Origin: Gammaproteobacteria bacterium
Lineage (GTDB): Bacteria; Pseudomonadota; Gammaproteobacteria; Ga0077536
NCBI GenBank assembly: GCA_016209015.1
Contig: JACQWY010000002.1
Location: 203,622-267,621, forward strand
DNA length: 64,000 nucleotides
Reading direction: 5' to 3'
The position numbers and the translations under genes were made by a program. Position 1 is the first letter of the stretch. Each line of letters opens with the position of its first letter. Below, one piece after another: positions 26,252 to 34,726 of this stretch. The notes under the pieces were generated by a model. That model was not told where the DNA came from and did no database searches. It saw only the letters and a program-made list of their open reading frames with translations.

Positions 26252-27190
26252 ATGCAGTGCCGACACACCATTCACCACGGCGCCGGCCATCTCGGCTGGA
26301 ACAACGCGAATCCCCCGTTGATCCGCGTCGCGCCGGGCGAGACGGTCGAGTTCCAGACGCTCGACGCGGCGGACGGGCAACTCACGCCGGCGTCCACGGC
26401 GGAAGCACTCGCACGTCTCGACTTCGCGCGCGTCAACCCGGTGGTCGGGCCGGTCTACGTCGACGGCGCCGAGCCCGGTGATGCGATCAAGGTGACGCTG
26501 CTGTCGTTCGCGCCGGGCGGGTGGGGATGGACCGGCAACATCCCGGGCTTTGGACTGCTCGCCGATCAGTTCACCGCTCCGCATCTGCACCACTGGCACT
26601 ACGACAGGGCCGGCGTCGTGCCCGCGCTGTACGGCCCGGGCGGACGCGTGCCCTTGAAGCCGATGTGCGGGACGATCGGTCTCGCACCGTCCGAGCCGGG
26701 CCTCCATTCCATCGTGCCGCCGCGCCGCGTCGGCGGCAACATGGACATCCGCGACCTCGCCGCCGGCACGCAGCTCTACCTGCCGGTCGAAGTGGCGGGC
26801 GGGCTGCTGAGTCTCGGCGACGCGCATGCCGCGCAGGGCGACGGCGAGATCTGCGGCACCGCGATCGAGACGGCCTGCAGTATCGCCGCGCGTATCGAGC
26901 TCGTGAAAGACGCGCGCCTGAAACTCCCGCGCTTCTCGACGCCGGGCCCGGTGTCGCGACATCTCGACGCGAAGGGCTACGAAGTGACGACCGGCATCTC
27001 ACCGGATCTGATGGTCGCGGCCCGCGATGCGGTCTCCACCATGGTCGACCTGCTCGCCGCGCGCCACGGCATGCACGCGATCGACGCCTACATGCTCTGC
27101 TCGGTGTGCGCCGATCTGCGCATCAGCGAAATCGTCGACATGCCGAACTGGCTCGTGTCGTTCTATTTCCCGCGCGTCGTGCTGGAGTGA
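26252..27190 (+). CDS. Acetamidase/formamidase family protein
   Basis: A 312-residue amidohydrolase expected to release ammonia from a short-chain amide such as formamide or acetamide. Family blocks seen: VGPVYVDGAEPGDAIKVTL, GWGWTGNIPGFGLL, GTIGLAPSEPG, GGNMDIRDL and LGDAHAAQGDGEICG. The length fits the short (about 300-residue) branch rather than the 400-residue FmdA/AmdA type. The frame is open upstream to 25628, but codon bias there belongs to the opposite strand, so ATG 26252 is preferred. It stands between the two dimethylformamidase-like cassettes, which suggests amide use as the common theme. Confidence 0.9.
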   Translation: MQCRHTIHHGAGHLGWNNANPPLIRVAPGETVEFQTLDAADGQLTPASTAEALARLDFARVNPVVGPVYVDGAEPGDAIKVTLLSFAPGGWGWTGNIPGFGLLADQFTAPHLHHWHYDRAGVVPALYGPGGRVPLKPMCGTIGLAPSEPGLHSIVPPRRVGGNMDIRDLAAGTQLYLPVEVAGGLLSLGDAHAAQGDGEICGTAIETACSIAARIELVKDARLKLPRFSTPGPVSRHLDAKGYEVTTGISPDLMVAARDAVSTMVDLLAARHGMHAIDAYMLCSVCADLRISEIVDMPNWLVSFYFPRVVLE

Positions 27191-27277
27191 GCTCGCGGGG
27201 AGGCGTCGACTCCCGCGCAGGCAGGTCTCCCCGTTCGACGAGTCGCGAATACGGATCGAATGCCCACCCCCGGCCCC

Positions 27278-27504
27278 GTCGCCCTCGCGCCGGCGAGGGC
27301 CCAGTCGGTGACCGACGGCACGCGCCGTGAACCTCGGACTTTCGAGCGCTCCGTTCCGCACCGCACTCGTCTTCAGCGCTGGTCCCGCGGTTCGACCTCG
27401 GCGCCGAGGCTGAACGACTGGGCCCTCGCCTGCGCGAGGGCGACAAGGGGGAAATACGCGCCGCGGTGTGCCGAGGAACAGTCCCGCAGTTCGGAGAAGA
27501 ACCC
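27278..27504 (+). repeat. Nested inverted-repeat element R1 (core 27278-27444 plus right tail)
   Basis: A 167-bp core begins GTCGCCCTCGCGCCGGCGAG and ends with the inverted CTCGCCTGCGCGAGGGCGAC; each end is itself palindromic and the inner arms extend to CCCAGTCG/CGACTGGG-like sequence, giving about 30-bp terminal inverted repeats. A tail follows ending in CCCGCAGTTCGGAGAAGAAC. The left outer tail is lost or diverged. It is the first of three head-to-tail copies. Confidence 0.88.
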
Positions 27505-27511
27505 AGAAAAT

Positions 27512-27792
27512 GGTACTTCTCCAGATTGCGGGATTTCTCGACGCTTCCCGCCCTGCCTCATCCCTGTCGCCCTCGCGCAGGCGAGGGCCCAGTCGGTGAC
27601 CTGCGGCACGCGCAGTGAACCTCGGACTTTCGAGCGCTCCGTTCCGCACCGCGCTCGTCTTCTGCGCTGGGCCCACGGTTGGACCTCGGCGCCGAGGCTG
27701 AACGACTGGGCCCTCGCCTGCGCGAGGGCGACACGTGGGAAATACGCGCCGCGGTGTACCGAGGAACAGTCCCGCAGTTCGGAGAAGAACCA
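27512..27792 (+). repeat. Nested inverted-repeat element R2 (core 27566-27732)
   Basis: A complete copy: left outer end resembling GGTTCTTCTCCGGACTGCGG, left tail, 167-bp core with about 30-bp inverted repeats, right tail, and right outer end CCGCAGTTCGGAGAAGAACC. Outer and inner inverted repeats are thus nested. Core-to-core distance from R1 is 288 bp. Confidence 0.9.
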
Positions 27793-27801
27793 AAAAGAAA
27801 T

Positions 27802-28080
27802 GGTTTTTCTCCGGACTGCGGGGTCGTTCGACGCATTCCGCCTCGGCTGATCTTCGTCGCCCTCGCGCAGGCGAGGGCCCAGTCGGTGACCCACGGCACG
27901 CGCAGTAAACCTCGGACTTTCGAGCGCTCCGTTCCGCGCCGCGCTCGTCTTCTGCGCTGGGCCCACGGTTGGACCTCGGCGCCGAAGCTGAACGACTGGG
28001 CCCTCGCTGCGCGAGGGCGACACGTGGGAATACGCGCCGCGGTGTGCCGAGGAACGGTCCCACAGTTCGGAGAAGAACCC
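27802..28080 (+). repeat. Nested inverted-repeat element R3 (core 27856-28021)
   Basis: The third array copy, nearly identical to R2, with one base lost in the right inner palindrome. Core-to-core distance from R2 is 290 bp. Its right outer end abuts a run of six T and a truncated gene start at 28154, so it marks an insertion boundary. Confidence 0.9.
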
Positions 28081-28082
28081 AT

Positions 28083-28154
28083 TTTTTCGTCAGCCGCGCG
28101 CCGCCAGACGTTGATCAGACCGGCGAGCGGACTCGTGCGAGCGAGATCGTTCAT
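28083..28154 (-). pseudogene. 5' fragment of a gene cut off by repeat element R3
   Basis: ATG 28154 has a GGGAGGTGG ribosome binding site and overlaps the stop of an upstream fragment (ATGA). About 24 codons with good codon bias follow (NDLARTSPLAGLINVWRR), after which the frame enters the outer end of element R3. The remainder is not found on the far side of the array. The encoded function is unknown. Confidence 0.5.
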
Positions 28155-28230
28155 GCGCCACCTCCCGCCTTCTGACGCGCGTTGTCCGGATCGTGGATCG
28201 GCAAGGCGACGGCACGCGCGCCGAGGCCGC
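28151..28230 (-). pseudogene. 3' fragment of a gene, truncated at its 5' side
   Basis: The last codons of a minus-strand gene (ALPIHDPDNARQKAGGGA then stop) show proper codon bias and couple by ATGA to the fragment at 28154. Upstream of about 28230 the bias vanishes from this strand and switches to a plus-strand frame, so the rest of the gene is missing. Function is not recognisable. Confidence 0.45.
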
Positions 28231-28236
28231 GACGAC

Positions 28237-28536
28237 GTGCACGCCGTCGATCACGAGTGCGTCGAGATCGCCCTCGGCGGCGCCGGCGTGCGGGCCCTGT
28301 TCGCGGAGCTGACGGAGACGGATCCCGAGCAGTTCGGCGCGGGTGCATTCGTGCCCGTGGTCGCCGGCCCCGAATGCTGGCTGCGTGCGCTGCCGGCGCC
28401 GCACGCGCACTGGCGCGTGTGCTGCGCGCCGGCCGACGCGACGTTCGCGTTCGGCACGCTGCTCGCCCTCGTGCGCGAGGCCGGCGGCGCGCCGTTCGGC
28501 GACGCGGATTACGTCGCCGCCGCACTCGCGCGCTGA
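28237..28536 (+). pseudogene. Hypothetical protein, probably a 5'-truncated remnant
   Basis: From about 28237 a plus-strand frame with strong GC3 bias encodes 99 residues of natural composition (VRALFAELTETDPEQFG, VVAGPECWLRALPAPHA, AFGTLLALVREAGG). GTG 28237 is the first possible start but no ribosome binding site precedes it, and the bias begins just where a minus-strand gene is cut off. This looks like a join between two broken genes. It could instead be a small intact gene. No family recognised; it converges on cassette B with 7 bp between stops. Confidence 0.5.
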
Positions 28537-28543
28537 TCCCGCC

Positions 28544-28927
28544 TCAGGTATTGCGGCCGGGCAGGGCCTCGTTGCGGCTCGCCCGGATCTCCTCCGCCCG
28601 CGCCTGTGCCACGGTCGGCGAGGTGTAGACCTCGGCCTCGAACAGCACGAGCGGCTTCGTGCGATCCGCGCAGAGCTGGCCGACGCACCAGCGCCGGCCT
28701 TCCTCGATGCACACCACGACGTAGGCACCCGGGATCGGGCCGTAACGCCGGTTGTTGAGCGTGAACAGGCATTCGCCGAGGTCGTTCAGCCGGTCGGGAT
28801 CGAGGGGCTTCAGCACGTCGTCCTCGAGCCGGCTGCGCGGCGCCGCCGCCGCGCCGAGCGTGGGTTTGCCGAAAGGCACTTTGTCGTGCTGCAGCGGGGC
28901 GGCGCGCGCCGCGGTACGTTTCGTCAT
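28544..28927 (-). CDS. Conserved third protein of amidase cassette B (unknown function)
   Basis: A 127-residue paralogue of the protein at 21467-21898. Shared core: LGECLFTLNNRRYGP, AYVVVCIEEG, VGQLCAD (Cys86 conserved) and LFEAEVYTSP; the first 45 residues are unrelated in detail and basic. It starts 15 bp after the large subunit. Conservation of this gene in the same position in two diverged cassettes argues for a real part in the amidase system, perhaps assembly, iron delivery or regulation; these are guesses. Confidence 0.8.
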   Translation of the reverse strand: MTKRTAARAAPLQHDKVPFGKPTLGAAAAPRSRLEDDVLKPLDPDRLNDLGECLFTLNNRRYGPIPGAYVVVCIEEGRRWCVGQLCADRTKPLVLFEAEVYTSPTVAQARAEEIRASRNEALPGRNT

Positions 28928-28942
28928 GTCCGCCTCCTGCGC

Positions 28943-31300
28943 TCAGGGCAACGCGCCCTTCTTGAGGAATCCCTTGATCACGTTCTCCATGATGCGCGAG
29001 ACGTTGTTGTCGTAGTCGTCGTGCGAGAGGCTGCCGCACCAGGCGAGCGAGCCGGGCGCGAACACGGCGCCGTCGTTCGGCGTCTTGTAGTAGATCATGT
29101 CGGCCCGGATCATCGGGTTCTCGTCGCCGCCGCCGTAGTAGCCGCGCACCGCGAAGTGGATTTCCTCGTTGACCTGCAGCATGAGATCGGTATGGCCTTC
29201 CGAGCGCGCGAGCAGGAAGGCCTCGTGGGGCGTGCCGAACTCGAGATCGTAGCGGTCGATCTCGAGCCCCGCCGCGCCGCCGCCGACGAGACCGAAGTCG
29301 CCGATGATCTCGTCCGCGCCGATGCCGGCGAAAATCCATTTGCACTCGGGGCGGTGGCTGTCCGACTCACGGCGGTAATACGTCGAGACGTCGAAGCCGT
29401 AGCCCGTGAACGTCAGGCCGCAGACCTTGCTCGGGATGCGCCCGCGCTGCCGCCACATGCCGCCGAACTTGCCGTCGAACGCATTGCTGTACTCGCCGGG
29501 ATTCGCCGTCCAGGCGCGCGTGCCGGCCTCGCCCTTGCGGACTTCGATGACGTTGCCGTTGTCGGGATGATACTGGCTCACCCAGTAGAAGCCGTCGGCG
29601 CCGAGATAGAGCCAGCGGCCGCCGGCCGCCTGATAGGCTTCGTAGGCGTCGATCATGCGTTCCGAGGAATACTCCGGATGACTGCCGGTGAGCACGACGC
29701 GGTAGCGCTTCAGGAGCTCGACACCCTCGCGGTCGAGATCCTCGTCGGTGTGCACGTCGAACGCGAAGCCCTTCTGCTCCAGCCAGTCCGTGAGATGGAG
29801 ATCGGCGTTGAACTGCCAGAGCGAGGGCGAGAGCCAGTGGCGATACTTCGGCCGCATGTTGAGGATGGGCCGCAGGCGCGAGGAATAGCACACGCCGCTG
29901 CCGTCGGAGTGCAGCGAGTAGGTCGACAGGCCGTATTCGCGGTGCTCGTTCAGGTACAGGTCCGAGGCGTTCATGATCGGCACGCGGCCGGCGAGCAGCT
30001 CCGCGACGACGGAGTTCGTCGCGAGGTTGTCGTTCGAGTACGCCATGTAGCTGTTCGTCGGGATGATGAGCGCGATCTTCGCGGTCGTCGTGCCGCGCGG
30101 CGGCCTGACGAAGAACGGCACGTAGTCCTCGGTGGCCGGCGTCGACTCGCCGCCGATGCGCAGCCGCGCGGCATAGACGCCGCTCTTCAGGTTCATCGGG
30201 ATTTCGAGCGTGAAGTCGCAGTCCCAGCGTGCGTCGTCCACGTCGTCGTCGTGGAAGTGGATCGCGCCGTATTCGTCCGGCGCGTGGTGATAGACGATTT
30301 CGTCGCCGCTCCAGTTGAAGCCCGTCATGCCGCGCGCCGGCAGGTTGATCGCGAAGCCGTGGAGCAGGTTCGGCGAGGTATCGATGATCTGGCAGGACGC
30401 GATGTGCTTCGTGATGTTCGCCTGGAAATCCCAGGCGCCGACGACCGCGGCCCGCAAATCGGCCGGGCAGGACTTGAAGCCGCGCGCCAGCGCCTCGATC
30501 TCGTGCTTGCTCAGGGCACGGGCGGAGAGGCGGGGCCGATCGATCTTGCCGTTGTAGGTGAGCGTCTGCCGGGGCAGTTCGACGGGTGTCGTCGCTTCGC
30601 GATAGTGCGCGCCGCAGATGTGCCGGCCCGAGGCCGCCTGCGCGGTCGCGGCCGCCATCAGGAGCGGCGCCGCCGTCGCGGCCGGTCCGTTCGCGCACTT
30701 GCCCTTGACGATCGCGGTCGTGTCCGACGCAGGATGCAGCAGCGCCATGCCGAGGCCGCCGTTCGCGGACGTGACGACGGGCTCCTGGTAGAGCGTGAGC
30801 GCGCCGCTCGCGGCGTCGTAGGAGGCGGCGGCGAGATACCACACCTTGCGCAGCAGCTTCTTGCCGCTCGAGAGCGTCGTGACCTTGCCCTTCGCGTCGC
30901 CGATATCGACGGCGAGGCAGCCGTTCTCGTCGATGAACAGGCCGTAGCCCTTGTTCCTGCCCTCGAGCCATTTCGTCACGAGGCCCTGGCGACCTTTGTC
31001 GGGCGTCGTCGGGAAGATGAACGCCTGCAGCGTGAAGCTTGCGCAGTGCATGCGCGCGTCGTCCGGGATCACGATGTACGAGCCGCCGTGGATGCGCTGG
31101 TTACGGCCGGGATAGCGGCCGTTGCACTTCGTCTTCAGGACCTCTTCCTTGAAGCCCGGGCCTTCCGGATTCGTGTCGCCATGGATGAGGCGCACGATCG
31201 TCGCCTCGAATTCTTCGTTCTTCTCGGAATTCACGTAGAACCGGACGGAATCACCCGGATGCGCCGAGTACTTGTCGCTGTAACCCGTTATCCGCAACAT
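28943..31300 (-). CDS. N,N-dimethylformamidase-like large subunit, cassette B
   Basis: A 785-residue iron-amidohydrolase large subunit, paralogous to the one at 21895. The N-terminus is complete, with VRLIHGDTNPEGPGF near residues 36-50 that the other copy lacks. LamG-like region near 65-270; catalytic region has Tyr421 (MAYSND), Tyr461 (LSTY) and Glu543 (SHPEY) in the positions expected for Tyr-Tyr-Glu iron ligands. AAGGAGG lies upstream of ATG 31300. Fourth to last blocks such as SSRLRPILNMRPKY, SPSLWQFNADLHL and YYKTPNDGAVF are shared almost exactly between the copies. Probably a cytoplasmic alpha2beta2-type enzyme with the product of 31382-31801. Confidence 0.9.
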   Translation of the reverse strand: MLRITGYSDKYSAHPGDSVRFYVNSEKNEEFEATIVRLIHGDTNPEGPGFKEEVLKTKCNGRYPGRNQRIHGGSYIVIPDDARMHCASFTLQAFIFPTTPDKGRQGLVTKWLEGRNKGYGLFIDENGCLAVDIGDAKGKVTTLSSGKKLLRKVWYLAAASYDAASGALTLYQEPVVTSANGGLGMALLHPASDTTAIVKGKCANGPAATAAPLLMAAATAQAASGRHICGAHYREATTPVELPRQTLTYNGKIDRPRLSARALSKHEIEALARGFKSCPADLRAAVVGAWDFQANITKHIASCQIIDTSPNLLHGFAINLPARGMTGFNWSGDEIVYHHAPDEYGAIHFHDDDVDDARWDCDFTLEIPMNLKSGVYAARLRIGGESTPATEDYVPFFVRPPRGTTTAKIALIIPTNSYMAYSNDNLATNSVVAELLAGRVPIMNASDLYLNEHREYGLSTYSLHSDGSGVCYSSRLRPILNMRPKYRHWLSPSLWQFNADLHLTDWLEQKGFAFDVHTDEDLDREGVELLKRYRVVLTGSHPEYSSERMIDAYEAYQAAGGRWLYLGADGFYWVSQYHPDNGNVIEVRKGEAGTRAWTANPGEYSNAFDGKFGGMWRQRGRIPSKVCGLTFTGYGFDVSTYYRRESDSHRPECKWIFAGIGADEIIGDFGLVGGGAAGLEIDRYDLEFGTPHEAFLLARSEGHTDLMLQVNEEIHFAVRGYYGGGDENPMIRADMIYYKTPNDGAVFAPGSLAWCGSLSHDDYDNNVSRIMENVIKGFLKKGALP

Positions 31301-31381
31301 CGTCGAACCCTCCTTGAGCGTCCCGTGCCTGCCGGGCCGCTGTGCATGAGTTGGAGATTTACGCAGACCCGGCCCGACGCG

Positions 31382-31801
31382 TCAGGCCATCTCGTGTCCG
31401 TAGCGTGCGAGGAGCTCGCTGATGCGTTTGAGGAAGATCGCGTGCTCGCAGGCATCCGTCGACGGGTAGGAGCCCGCCAGCACCCGAACGGGCTTGCCGC
31501 GGACGCCGGAGACGATACCAATGCGGTAGTCCGCGTGCGGCGTGATGACGATCGTGACGTACTTGCCGGCCTGCGGCGCGCGACGCAGCTTGTCGAGGAC
31601 GCGCTGCAGCTCCGGGCTGTGCTGCACGGCCGCGGCGCCGGCGAGGCCCGGCTTGCCGATCGGATTGTCGCGATGTTCCGCGATGAGGCGCTCGCGCATC
31701 GCCTTGTCGGTGAGGAGCGGCAGCACGTGCGTGCGCGTGATGAACTCGTCGGTATCGGTGTGGCTCTGGTTGAGCTGTACCCCTGTGAGCTTCTTTCCCA
31801 T
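31382..31801 (-). CDS. N,N-dimethylformamidase-like small subunit, cassette B
   Basis: A 139-residue helical protein matching the DMFase small subunit and the copy at 24215: LIAEHRDNPIGKPG, LQRVLDKLRRAPQAGKY and HAIFLKRISELL. ATG 31801 is chosen because GGGGGGA sits just upstream, like the corresponding site in cassette A; an ATG four codons earlier is possible. The gap to the large subunit is 81 bp here against 13 bp in cassette A. This is the promoter-proximal gene of the cassette. Confidence 0.82.
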   Translation of the reverse strand: MGKKLTGVQLNQSHTDTDEFITRTHVLPLLTDKAMRERLIAEHRDNPIGKPGLAGAAAVQHSPELQRVLDKLRRAPQAGKYVTIVITPHADYRIGIVSGVRGKPVRVLAGSYPSTDACEHAIFLKRISELLARYGHEMA

Positions 31802-32035
31802 AAGTCCCCCCATGGACCATGCCTTGGATCAGGAGCGAATGACCGGCGCAGAGGCGGCTTGCGACGAGCGCCGGTAGAGACGACGGAGTGGCCTGAAACC
31901 TCCCGTGGCAGTCGTTGGGTGGTTTCCTGTAGCGCAACAGTGCTGAATATCATTACACTCGCCGGACGCCTCTGTCTACACGGCGCTTGCACACCGTTCC
32001 CGATCCTCGGGACGGTGCGGCGCGCACCGTCCGGA

Positions 32036-32683
32036 TCACTCGAGCGTCGCGTTCTCTGGAGGGTAGACGATGAACACCAGCAGGCGGATCGGCAGCTTGA
32101 TGAACTGCTCGGGGCCGTGCGGCACCTGAGCGTTGAACGTCAGCGTGTCGCCCGGGGTCAGCAGATAGGTTTCCTGGCCGTGGCGATACTTCATCCTGCC
32201 CTCGAGGATGTAGAGCATCTCGGTGCCCGGGTGTTTGAAGGCGGGAAAGACTTCGCTCTCGTCGGAGAGCGTGACTTCGAAGGGATCGAAGAACTTGCGC
32301 GGTCCGCGATCGTAGTGCAGGAGCTTGTAGATATGCCCCTTCTTCGTGCCGCGCCGGACGATCTCCATGCCCTGGCCGCTCTTGACGAGCTGCGCGCCGC
32401 CGCGCGGCGTGTCGAGCTCGAGGAAGAGATTCGAGAGCGTCTCACCGAGCGCTTTCGCGATCCGGCGCAAGGTCTCGATGCTCGTCGCGGTCTGTCCGTT
32501 CTCGATTTTCGACATCATGCCGCGACTCACGCCGGCGCGGCGCGCGACCTCGGCGCTGGTGAGATGGTGGCGCAGGCGGAGATTGTGAATGGCGGTACCG
32601 ATGTACTGGTCGAGCGCCCGATCGTGCTCTGGCGGCGCTTCCTTGCGACGCGTCTTCGCCGTCGTCTTCTTCCTGGGTGTCAC
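32036..32683 (-). CDS. XRE-family regulator with C-terminal cupin domain
   Basis: A 215-residue two-domain regulator. An HTH_3 domain (about residues 30-85: LTSAEVARRAGVSRGMMSKI) is joined to a cupin sensor (about 135-205: HPGTEMLYILEGRMKY and LTPGDTLTFNAQVPHG). Such proteins (PuuR/SutR type) often control amine or amino-acid catabolic genes located nearby. GTG 32683 with AGAGGA upstream is preferred to ATG 32764, which would overlap the divergent gene. It lies between amidase cassette B (same strand) and the amine operon (opposite strand) and is the best candidate local regulator. Confidence 0.88.
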   Translation of the reverse strand: MTPRKKTTAKTRRKEAPPEHDRALDQYIGTAIHNLRLRHHLTSAEVARRAGVSRGMMSKIENGQTATSIETLRRIAKALGETLSNLFLELDTPRGGAQLVKSGQGMEIVRRGTKKGHIYKLLHYDRGPRKFFDPFEVTLSDESEVFPAFKHPGTEMLYILEGRMKYRHGQETYLLTPGDTLTFNAQVPHGPEQFIKLPIRLLVFIVYPPENATLE

Positions 32684-32762
32684 GCACGGATCCTCTGGTC
32701 GTCGATCGCCGCGTACTCTAGCACGCGATGCACTCTTGCCGGGCGCGCAGGCGTCACCTGAC

Positions 32763-33194
32763 ATGACGGGACAGGCTGTGGACGCGACGCGAACGGGAGG
32801 CTGTCTGTGCGGCGCGGTGCGCTATGCGCTGAGTGGTCCCTTGCGCGACGTCATCGCCTGTCATTGCCGGGAATGCCGGCGACAGACCGGGCACTATCTC
32901 GCGGCGACTGCCGTGAAGCGCCGGTACTTCGCGCTCCTACGAGACGACGGACTGCGCTGGTATCAGTCCTCCGCGATCGCGCGTCGCGGCTTCTGTGCCG
33001 CGTGCGGCTCGACGCTGTTCTGGGATGCGCCCGCCTATCCGCATCTCGCGATCGCGGCGGGCAGTCTCGACGACGACGCGGGGCTGCGGCTCGTGGTGCA
33101 CATCTTCGTGGAGGAATGCGGTCACTACTACACGCCCGGTGACGGTGCGCGGACGGTGCGCGGACGCGATCACGGCCTCGCCGTTCCGGAGTAG
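32763..33194 (+). CDS. GFA family protein (glutathione-dependent formaldehyde-activating type)
   Basis: A 143-residue zinc protein of the Mss4-like/CENP-V fold. The zinc-binding set is visible as CLCGAVRY, CHCRECRRQTG and FCAACGSTLFW. The founding member was proposed to join formaldehyde to glutathione, although many homologues have no proven role, so only the family is certain. A formaldehyde link would suit nearby demethylating amine metabolism. It is divergent from the cupin regulator, with 79 bp between the starts. Confidence 0.88.
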   Translation: MTGQAVDATRTGGCLCGAVRYALSGPLRDVIACHCRECRRQTGHYLAATAVKRRYFALLRDDGLRWYQSSAIARRGFCAACGSTLFWDAPAYPHLAIAAGSLDDDAGLRLVVHIFVEECGHYYTPGDGARTVRGRDHGLAVPE

Positions 33195-33214
33195 GCGGAG
33201 CGCGCGCAGCGGCG

Positions 33215-33244
33215 TTGACAAATTTTCCGGAACACGCTTACCAT
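33215..33244 (+). promoter_or_regulatory. Sigma-70-type promoter for the amine operon
   Basis: A perfect -35 TTGACA (33215-33220) is followed after 18 bases by TACCAT (33239-33244; four of six matches to the -10 consensus). The stretch is A/T-rich against its surroundings and lies 50 bp upstream of the FAD oxidoreductase start. Confidence 0.55.
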
Positions 33245-33293
33245 CGGGAAACCGTGTTTCATCCCATTACACGCGCTTGGCGGAGAGTTCGAC

Positions 33294-34634
33294 ATGGCCC
33301 TTCCGACACGAGTGAAGTATCTGGTGATAGGCGCCGGCATCCACGGCCTCAGCACGGCGTGGCAGCTCGGTGCCGCGCTGCGGGCTTCGGGGCGGGGTTC
33401 CGGCGCGGACATCCTGGTGGTGGACAAAGGTGGTATCGCGTCGGGGGCCTCGGGTATCGCCTGCGGCGTGATCAGGAACAACTACTTCCAGCCGGCCATG
33501 CGGCTGCTCATGGCGCACAGCGTCGCGATCTGGGAGACCGACCCCGCTGCGTTCAGCTATCACCCCGTCGGCTACATGCAGATCAGTCCCGAGGTGATGC
33601 ACCGGGACGTCGCCTCGATCTACGAGCAGCAGAAGGCGATCGGCTACGAGTCCGTGTTCATCGAGGGTGAGGCGGACTGCACGCGCTACATGCGCGGCCT
33701 GCTGGACGACTGGCAGGCGAAGAACATCACCTCCGTGCTGCACGAGAAGCGCGGCGGCTATGCGAACAACACGAAATCGATATACGCGCTCGCCGCGCGC
33801 GCCGAGGCGGAGGGCGTGCGCATCGTCACCGGGCTCAAGGTCACCGGGTTCCGGCGCGACGCCTCGGGCAGCGTCGCCGCCGTCGTCACCGAGCGCGGGG
33901 ACATCGGCTGCGAGATGGTGATCGTCGGCGCCGGGCCCTGGGTCAAGCAGATCTGGGACATGCTCGAGCTGCCGCGCACGATCGCCATCAAGGGCCGTGA
34001 CGGGCGCGTCCACGAGAACGTGCCGATGTGGGTGTACTGGAGCCTGCAGGAAGGCACGCTCGGCGTCGACCCCATGCTCCAGCGCACGAACGCGGGCGGG
34101 ATGCCGCCGGTGATCCACGTCGATACCGACGCGCCGCTGTATTCGGACGTCGACGGCTCGCTCATCACGGACCGGCTCTGGGGGCTCTACTACAAGCCCG
34201 ATTTCAATTTCGGGGGCATCCAGGGCGGCGCCATGCCGTACAAGATCGATACGCCGGTCGACGAGGTCGCGGTCGATCCCTACGGACCGGAGTCACCCGA
34301 TTTCGTGGTCGGCGCCGAGTTCGCCCACATGTGGTGCTCGGCCCTCGCGTTCTGCCAGAAGCGCTTCGAGGGCCGGATGGATCTCTTCAAGAAGGAACCC
34401 TCGGGCGGCATCGGCTGCTTCACCGCCGACAGCTTCCCGGTGATCGATCGCTTCCGCGACAACGTCTACGTCATCGCCGACTCGAATCACGGCTACAAGA
34501 TGATCGGGATCGGCAAGCTCGTCGCCGACGACATCCTCGGCCGCGGCGACGAGCTGCTGCGCCCGTTCCGATTCTCGCGCTTCGCGGCCGGTGAGCTGCA
34601 CCCGCTGTCGAACAGCCCGTTTCCGTGGAGTTGA
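33294..34634 (+). CDS. FAD-dependent amine/amino-acid oxidoreductase (DAO family, SoxB-like)
   Basis: A 446-residue flavoprotein of the glycine/D-amino-acid oxidase fold, closest in style to sarcosine oxidase or N-methylglutamate dehydrogenase beta-type subunits. The ADP-binding motif VIGAGIHGLS is at residues 11-20; ASGASGIACGVIRNNY covers the flavin region, and the C-terminal FPVIDRFRDNVYVIADSNHG is the usual second FAD block. It probably oxidises the C-N bond of a secondary amine or N-alkyl amino acid. No alpha, gamma or delta Sox/Mgd subunits are encoded nearby. It leads the operon 33294-41611. Confidence 0.87.
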   Translation: MALPTRVKYLVIGAGIHGLSTAWQLGAALRASGRGSGADILVVDKGGIASGASGIACGVIRNNYFQPAMRLLMAHSVAIWETDPAAFSYHPVGYMQISPEVMHRDVASIYEQQKAIGYESVFIEGEADCTRYMRGLLDDWQAKNITSVLHEKRGGYANNTKSIYALAARAEAEGVRIVTGLKVTGFRRDASGSVAAVVTERGDIGCEMVIVGAGPWVKQIWDMLELPRTIAIKGRDGRVHENVPMWVYWSLQEGTLGVDPMLQRTNAGGMPPVIHVDTDAPLYSDVDGSLITDRLWGLYYKPDFNFGGIQGGAMPYKIDTPVDEVAVDPYGPESPDFVVGAEFAHMWCSALAFCQKRFEGRMDLFKKEPSGGIGCFTADSFPVIDRFRDNVYVIADSNHGYKMIGIGKLVADDILGRGDELLRPFRFSRFAAGELHPLSNSPFPWS

Positions 34635-34726
34635 TCGTGGCGCGGTGTCCGGCACGGGACGCCCGCCGCGCTGCCGACAGAAGATGACGAACAGGGGACC
34701 ACAACACGCTGCGGAGGATAGCCCAC

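Noticed and set aside
27278-28085. CRISPR array
   Set aside because: Units are about 280 bp with nested palindromes and no short unique spacers; no cas genes.
28343-32761. 1472-residue plus-strand ORF over cassette B
   Set aside because: Spans three well-supported minus-strand genes and the regulator; it is their reverse-complement shadow.
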